A stretch of DNA of 11,169 nucleotides, taken from positions 1 through 11,169 of the forward strand of contig JBNLGG010000100.1 of the NCBI GenBank assembly GCA_050305935.1, in the 5' to 3' direction. The notes under the pieces are model-generated. The model saw only the letters and a list, made by a program, of their open reading frames with translations, was not told where the DNA came from and searched no databases. This stretch comes from CAJXNP01 sp050305935 (lineage in GTDB: Bacteria; Bacteroidota; Bacteroidia; Cytophagales; Cyclobacteriaceae). The translations under genes and the position numbers were made by a program. Shown one piece after another: positions 7,041-11,169 of this stretch. Within the stretch, counting starts at the first letter, position 1. Every line of letters begins with the position of its first letter.

Positions 7041-8012
7041 ATGTCAAAATTTATTGCCATCAACCCTAAAGAGTCCGAGCTTAGAATTGTTCACAATCTT
7101 CTACTTGGCGGCGTAGCGCCCAGGCCGATTGCACTGGTGTCTTCCATTTCGGAAGAAGGAATCAATAATCTCGCTCCATTTTCATTCTTCAATGCGTTTG
7201 GCGCCAACCCTCCTTGTGTGGCATTCTCTCCTTCATTTAGCGGCAAAGATGGTTCCGCAAAAGATACACTGGAGAATGTAAAAAAGATCCCAGAATGCGT
7301 GATCCAGGCCGTGACGTATGATTTGGCGGAACAGGTGAACCTTGCCTCTACGACCTATCCTAAAGACATTGATGAATTTGTTAAAAGCGGACTTACGCCG
7401 ATCAACTCTGTGTTAGTAAAAGCCAAACGAGTAAAGGAATCGCCGTTCCAGATGGAATGTCGTGTGGAGCAGATAATTCCGCTTGGAGGCGAGAAGGCCT
7501 CGGGAAACCTGGTTTTATGCCGGGTGATATTATTTCACGTAAGTGAGGAGATTTATAAAAATGGAATGATCGACCCTCAACTTATCGACCTGGTGGGGAG
7601 AAATTCGGCCAACTATTATACCCGCGCCTCCGGCAAAGCGATTTTTGAAATACAAAAGCCGCAGGGCATCGGCATTGGTATCGATCAATTGCCGGAGCAT
7701 ATTAAACGATCAAACGTGCTAACCGCCCGCAATCTCGCGCAGCTCGGTGGCATGACAGCACTACCTCCGAAAGAATCAGTTGTCGACTTTATGCATTCGT
7801 TCAAAACCGTCAATACGGATTATAGTCAAGACCTTTTGCAGGCACAGGATTACAGGAGAATTTGCGGCGTGGCTTTCTCCCTTCCCGTTGAGGAAAAAGA
7901 AAGGGCCATGAGCCTCCTGGAAACAGCCGCCAAAAAAGCACTGGAAAAGCAGGACGTCCCCTTTGCAATGAAAGCATTACTTACCATCCCAATGATCCAA
8001 AACCATGAATGA
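7041..8012 (+). CDS. Flavin reductase-like (FMN-binding split barrel) protein with C-terminal extension
   Basis: Residues about 10-200 match the flavin reductase-like split-barrel family: GGVAPRPIALVSS (23-35), NLAPFSFFNAFGANPP (43-58) and the HVSEEIYKNGMIDPQLIDLVGR region (166-187), followed by NYYTRA (191-196). The family binds FMN and usually is near 200 residues. Here about 120 more follow (205-323), a soluble and partly helical region I do not recognise, ending TIPMIQNHE. The gene lies 8 bases after the FAH gene with an AAAAGG sequence in the gap, and is the last gene of the operon. No flavin-dependent monooxygenase partner is in the window, and no step of the homogentisate pathway needs reduced flavin. 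Its role is thus open; possibilities are a redox helper or a protein that replaces a missing step. Family assignment is good, function unknown. Confidence 0.85.
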   Translation: MSKFIAINPKESELRIVHNLLLGGVAPRPIALVSSISEEGINNLAPFSFFNAFGANPPCVAFSPSFSGKDGSAKDTLENVKKIPECVIQAVTYDLAEQVNLASTTYPKDIDEFVKSGLTPINSVLVKAKRVKESPFQMECRVEQIIPLGGEKASGNLVLCRVILFHVSEEIYKNGMIDPQLIDLVGRNSANYYTRASGKAIFEIQKPQGIGIGIDQLPEHIKRSNVLTARNLAQLGGMTALPPKESVVDFMHSFKTVNTDYSQDLLQAQDYRRICGVAFSLPVEEKERAMSLLETAAKKALEKQDVPFAMKALLTIPMIQNHE

Positions 8013-8100
8013 TCCGATGAGAAAACCGATATGGTAGCCATCAAATGAAAAGGCAGAACAGTAAAACATAACCGCTTCCATCGGTGTCACCTGGTCGCCC

Positions 8101-8253
8101 TTAAAAGCTTCGTGCCTTCGAGCCTTTGTGGCCTGATTTTTTTGCCACGAAGACACAAGGGCACAAAGTTGTTTTCCCAGGGGTTTTTATGCATACTCTT
8201 CCGAGTTATATAATTCTTTTTCTACTGTCGGGCCGACTGATATAGTACCTTCT
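8101..8253. repeat. Tandem repeat unit A with hairpin
   Basis: This is the first of two adjacent, diverged direct copies; both begin ttaaaagcttcgtgccttcgag, and the second starts 153 bases later. It contains an inverted repeat with 25-base arms at 8108-8132 and 8144-8168 (19 of 25 positions pair) and a loop of ctga plus T-run. The right part (about 8200-8250), read on the minus strand, resembles the last codons of the neighbouring phytase remnant (K-E-x-T ... TVEKEL). The unit is therefore a partial duplication of the phytase gene tail plus its downstream palindrome. The hairpin is placed to end transcripts of the operon, but this is not shown. Confidence 0.75.
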
Positions 8254-8420
8254 TTAAAAGCTTCGTGCCTTCGAGTCTGTGTGGTCTGATTTTTTTTGCC
8301 AGGAAGAAACAAAGGCACAAAGTTGTTTCTTGACGGAATACAGAAATTTTCAGCTATACTCGTCGAGTGTTTTACAATTCCTTTTCTACTGTTCCGCTAA
8401 ATAATCCGGTAACTTCTTTC
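8254..8420. repeat. Tandem repeat unit B with hairpin
   Basis: This is the second copy of the unit at 8101-8253. Its hairpin arms lie at 8261-8285 and 8298-8322, separated by ctga-type T-rich loop sequence. The shared tctactgt near the end is at 8221 in unit A and 8385 in unit B, an offset of 164 instead of 153, so unit B carries about 11 extra bases in the middle. The right part of this unit is the actual 3' end of the phytase remnant (stop at 8372-8374, minus strand). The right boundary, where similarity to unit A fades, is approximate. Confidence 0.7.
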
Positions 8421-8853
8421 AAGGAAATAAATTTAAAATTCTGGCTGCCATTACTCTATCATCATAATTAAACCCATCCTGGACGACGGCGATTCCATCG
8501 GGGAACTGGCTACCAAATAAACCGGAAAATATATCCAGTCCGTCTGTTTCTTCTACGCCGTCGATGTTGTCCTTTTCACCGATGGTAAAGCTGCCAAGGT
8601 ATATGTTCGTTTTCCGGTCAAACAATGTGTGAGAAAAACTTCCCTGGATAGAGGCCATTCCCCATTCTAATCTGACTGAATATTGGCCGACCTGGCAGGG
8701 AAAAAAACAATATTGGAATTGACGATAGTATGCCTTTAAACTTAATCCAGGGTGAAATCTGCTTGAGTGGATAAATGGGTCGGGAATAGCAGTGTACCTG
8801 AAAAAAATAAAAAGGTTTTGTGATATTTGAGCCTTGGTATGGCGGTCAGACAA
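8372..8853 (-). pseudogene. Decayed 3-phytase (beta-propeller phytase), C-terminal remnant
   Basis: On the minus strand, residues read from about 8660 down to 8455 match the last blades of Bacillus-type beta-propeller phytases: ASIQGS, then FDRKTNIYLGSFTIG, NIDGVEETDGLDI and FPDGIAVVQDGFNYDD. The reading frame then fails. If one base is restored near 8441-8444, the frame continues VMAAQNFKFISLKEV and ends at TAA 8372-8374, as expected for the family's QNFK tail. Upstream of the ASIQGS block the similarity fades: a GLSLKAYY stretch near 8725-8750 may be a remnant of the family's EGL-YY strand, and frame or sequence damage is evident. Only about the last 110 of an expected 340-380 residues are recognisable, and no start, signal peptide or N-terminal blades are seen. 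An active phytase releases phosphate from phytate outside the cytoplasm; this copy cannot. The upstream limit of 8853 is the end of the open frame, not a proven gene boundary. Confidence 0.75.
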
Positions 8854-9100
8854 ATGTGTGTTTTTGATCTTTACAGCTGATTATCAAATAGTTAACTTTT
8901 TTATTAAATTGGAAAGGCCATAGTATATTTCAAAAGCTTACTATGACGTTAAATAATTATTATTAATCACATTTTGCTTGTTCTATTGCGATTGATTCCA
9001 TTTTTTTGCCAACGCTATTATTGGTCACCTTATTTTTTTAAGATCCCATATCACTTTTTGCTATACTGGAAACAACTATTTTCACCTAATTATTTTTTTA
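8854..9100. other. AT-rich spacer before the sensor gene
   Basis: This 247-base stretch is rich in A and T with many T-runs. It separates the phytase remnant from the rightward sensor gene and probably holds that gene's promoter. I see only near-misses to the Bacteroidota -7 consensus (for example TAACTTTT at 8893-8900 and TATATTTC at 8924-8931), none with a well-placed TTG. An open frame at 8974-9192 is composed of low-complexity hydrophobic and aromatic codons and overlaps the sensor start, so it is not accepted as a gene. Confidence 0.4.
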
Positions 9101-11169
9101 ATGAATATCAAAAACAAGTTGTTATTGGCGTTTTTGGCTTTGGTAATTGTCTCCTCTTCAGGCGGTTTTTTTTCGTATCAAATGCTCTCTAAATCGGCAC
9201 ATTACCTTCAAAACAAGGAAAGTGTTTACCAGATTCTAATGCAACTGGAAAGTGCACAGAAACTGGAAAAAGATTTCTTGAATTATGGGTGGAAACAGGA
9301 GGAATTTCTGAAGACAGGAGACAATGAATTGACAAGACAACACCAGTCATACATTAGCCAGTTGCTTGGCGCGGTTTCAGGATTGAGGAAGGAAAAAATC
9401 ATTTACGACTATCACCTCGAAAGTGAGGTTAATAAAATTGAAAATGCCATAAACCAGTATTCGATCAATTTTAATAATATCAAAAAACTACTTTACGAAC
9501 GTGGATTCCAGGACTACGGCGTTGAGGGCTCTATGCGGGATGATGTTCATGAGCTACAGAATTGCAAGAGCGACCAGGAAAAGGTACTGGCATTTTCCTT
9601 AAGGCGACATGAAAAAGACTTCATGCTGCGTAAAAACCTAAAATATTATGACCGCCTAACGCAGACCACCCAGGAGTTTATTGAATTTATTCAAAAATCT
9701 TCCGCTCCACATATGACAAGTGAATACAAGATGGGGATCATTAATACAATATCATCTTACCATAAAAAATTTAAGCACCTGGTGGACATTGAGAAAGCCA
9801 TCGGCCTGGATCAGCAAAGCGGTTTATTGGCGGAAGTTAATCAGAGCTCTGCGGCTATTTCGCCGGTTATCAAGGGTTTATTAGGTGAGGTAAATGCACA
9901 AAGAGCAGCTTTGGAATATCGGGCAAAGATTTTATTAATTCTATCCATCCTTTTGCCCTGCGTCATAGGTTTTTTCCTGGCAGTTTTCCTTACCAGAGTA
10001 TTGGCAAAACCCCTTGCCTCGCTAAATGAGAGCATAGGACACATCATACAGGGAGAGAAGGGTGAGCTACAAAAATTGGAACACATCAAGAGCCGGGATG
10101 AAATCGGTGCATTGGCCAAAAATTTCATCAAGATGATGAAGTCGATTCAGTCCCACCTGGACGAGATATCCCTGAAAAACAAGGAGCTGGAAAAGGCATC
10201 GGGAGAGGAGAAAAAGCGCAAGTGGGTCGCGGAAGGACTGACCATTTTTTCTGACATCATGAAGCGGTATGAAAATAACCTGGAAGAGTTTTCTTATCAG
10301 ATCATTGCAAAACTTGTGAAGTACCTGGGAGCCAACCAGGGGGGTGCCTTTTTTGTCGATGATGTTGATGCACCGACCAAAATGGATCTTCATGGGGCTT
10401 TTGCATTTGACCGGAAGAAGTTTTTGAAAAAAGAGATCATCAGGGGAGAGGGTATTGTAGGGGGATGCTGGCTGGAGAAGGAATACATCTACCTTACGGA
10501 AATACCGGACAACTATATCAATATTACCTCCGGGCTAGGCGATGCCAACCCGACCAGCCTTTTGGTAGTGCCAATCATCAATGATGAAAAGGTACTCGGC
10601 GCCGTTGAAATTGCTTCATTTCACGTCCTGGACGAGTATCAAATTGACCTGGTGTTAAAAATTGCGGACAGGATAGCTACCGCATATTTTTCCCTTACCA
10701 CTCAGGAAAAGACCAGGGTATTGCTTGAACAAACGCAAAGCCAGGCCGATGAAATGAAAGCCCAGGAAGAGGAGCTCCGCCAAAACATGGAAGAACTAGC
10801 GGCAACACAGGAGGAAATGAACCGCAAACAAAAGGAGACAGAGGCTGTCAAAGATATGATGACGGGGATCATTGACCGTCTGCCTTATCCTGTGTTTCTC
10901 AAGGACGAGGCCGGTAACTATATCATCGTGAATAAGGCGGAAGCTGCACTTTATGGCTATCACGTGGATCAAATGTTAGGTGCTAGTGACGATCATTTTA
11001 TTAAGGATCGCAAAGAACTGAATGCAATTAAGGCATCTGATCACCAGGTGTTGGAAAAAGGTGAACAGGTAAGGCTGCCCAAGCAAAGCATCACACTTCC
11101 CGATGGCAGCAAGAAAGTATTGCAGACCATCAAGCTTCCGTTCGACAATCAACTGAGTAAAAAGAGGAA
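9101..11169 (+). CDS. Membrane sensor protein: HBM-like domain, HAMP, GAF, coiled coil, PAS (runs off right edge)
   Basis: An unbroken frame of 689 codons runs from the ATG at 9101 to the edge; the output domain is not in the window. Order of parts: membrane segment 1 (about 7-27), extracytoplasmic helical domain (30-275), membrane segment 2 (277-297), HAMP (298-350, with P304 and DEIGALAKNF at 333-342), a GAF domain (about 385-535), a coiled coil with repeated Glu/Gln-rich heptads (QEEELRQNMEELAATQEEM, about 548-570), then a PAS domain from about 588 (IIDRLPYPVFLKD ... NKAEAALYGY). The outer domain contains GFQDYGVEGSMRDDVHEL (135-152) and RRHEKDFMLR (168-177), with a second EKDF at 56-59. 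This two-part pattern resembles HBM domains of chemoreceptors such as McpS. A histidine kinase or other signalling output is likely but unseen. An earlier in-frame start is not apparent. Confidence 0.85.
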   Translation, partial: MNIKNKLLLAFLALVIVSSSGGFFSYQMLSKSAHYLQNKESVYQILMQLESAQKLEKDFLNYGWKQEEFLKTGDNELTRQHQSYISQLLGAVSGLRKEKIIYDYHLESEVNKIENAINQYSINFNNIKKLLYERGFQDYGVEGSMRDDVHELQNCKSDQEKVLAFSLRRHEKDFMLRKNLKYYDRLTQTTQEFIEFIQKSSAPHMTSEYKMGIINTISSYHKKFKHLVDIEKAIGLDQQSGLLAEVNQSSAAISPVIKGLLGEVNAQRAALEYRAKILLILSILLPCVIGFFLAVFLTRVLAKPLASLNESIGHIIQGEKGELQKLEHIKSRDEIGALAKNFIKMMKSIQSHLDEISLKNKELEKASGEEKKRKWVAEGLTIFSDIMKRYENNLEEFSYQIIAKLVKYLGANQGGAFFVDDVDAPTKMDLHGAFAFDRKKFLKKEIIRGEGIVGGCWLEKEYIYLTEIPDNYINITSGLGDANPTSLLVVPIINDEKVLGAVEIASFHVLDEYQIDLVLKIADRIATAYFSLTTQEKTRVLLEQTQSQADEMKAQEEELRQNMEELAATQEEMNRKQKETEAVKDMMTGIIDRLPYPVFLKDEAGNYIIVNKAEAALYGYHVDQMLGASDDHFIKDRKELNAIKASDHQVLEKGEQVRLPKQSITLPDGSKKVLQTIKLPFDNQLSKKR

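Noticed and set aside
8005..8037. Tiny open frame overlapping the end of the flavin-reductase-like gene (MNDPMRKPIW)
   Set aside because: Ten codons, no ribosome-binding context and no known leader-peptide pattern; no support beyond an ATG and a stop.
524..8168. Flanking inverted repeats as ends of a composite transposon
   Set aside because: No transposase or integrase lies in between, no target-site duplication is visible, and the enclosed genes look like ordinary chromosomal metabolism.
8108..8175. Hairpin as a canonical intrinsic terminator of the operon
   Set aside because: The stem is long and imperfect, the T-run sits in the loop rather than after the right arm, and the following ttgtttt is weak. 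A transcript end here is possible but not supported enough to call.
8101..8322. Possible CRISPR-like repeats
   Set aside because: Only two long, diverged direct copies with internal hairpins, no regular short repeats or spacers, and no cas genes.
8419..8853. 144-codon minus-strand open frame as an intact gene
   Set aside because: Its C-terminal half is phytase-like, but the family tail lies in another frame and the N-terminal two thirds of the family are missing. It is annotated as a pseudogene.
8974..9192. 72-codon open frame rich in Phe, Tyr and Leu
   Set aside because: Low-complexity T-rich DNA generates it, and it overlaps the start of the well-supported sensor gene in a different phase.

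Overview
The window looks like a chromosomal segment of a Bacteroidota member, probably Cytophagales-like. This is inferred from protein style (long-form aromatic amino acid hydroxylase, short homogentisate dioxygenase, GAF/PAS sensor with the MEEL-type linker), A-rich leaders without clear Shine-Dalgarno sites, and intergenic palindromes of the cgtgcctt type. Species cannot be fixed from the sequence alone.

Layout. At 1-345 (minus) is the N-terminal part of an unrecognised protein that runs off the left edge. A 387-base divergent spacer (346-732) holds a candidate promoter for that gene and a decayed palindromic repeat. From 733 to 8012, six plus-strand genes are packed with gaps of 81, 16, 3, -4 and 8 bases: aromatic amino acid (phenylalanine) 4-hydroxylase, 4-hydroxyphenylpyruvate dioxygenase, homogentisate 1,2-dioxygenase, a HisC-like aminotransferase, a fumarylacetoacetate hydrolase family enzyme, and a flavin-reductase-like protein with an extra C-terminal domain. 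From 8101 to about 8400 lie two diverged tandem copies of a unit of about 155 bases, each with a 25-base-arm hairpin. The second copy runs into the 3' end of a decayed beta-propeller phytase gene on the minus strand (about 8372-8700, traces perhaps to 8853). After an AT-rich spacer, a membrane sensor protein starts at 9101 and is open to the right edge.

How the genes work together. The hydroxylase makes tyrosine from phenylalanine. The aminotransferase would convert tyrosine to 4-hydroxyphenylpyruvate, HppD makes homogentisate, HmgA opens the ring to maleylacetoacetate, and the FAH-family hydrolase yields fumarate and acetoacetate. This is the homogentisate route of Phe/Tyr catabolism in one operon. 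Two points stand out: no maleylacetoacetate isomerase (maiA) is present in the window, and the last gene, the flavin-reductase-like protein, has no established place in the pathway. No dedicated regulator is seen. The most unusual content beyond the operon is the phytase remnant, the tandem duplication that includes its tail, the related palindromes lying in opposite orientation on either side of the operon, and a sensor whose extracytoplasmic part resembles a helical bimodular (HBM) ligand-binding domain. I found no CRISPR array, no RNA gene and no intact mobile element.
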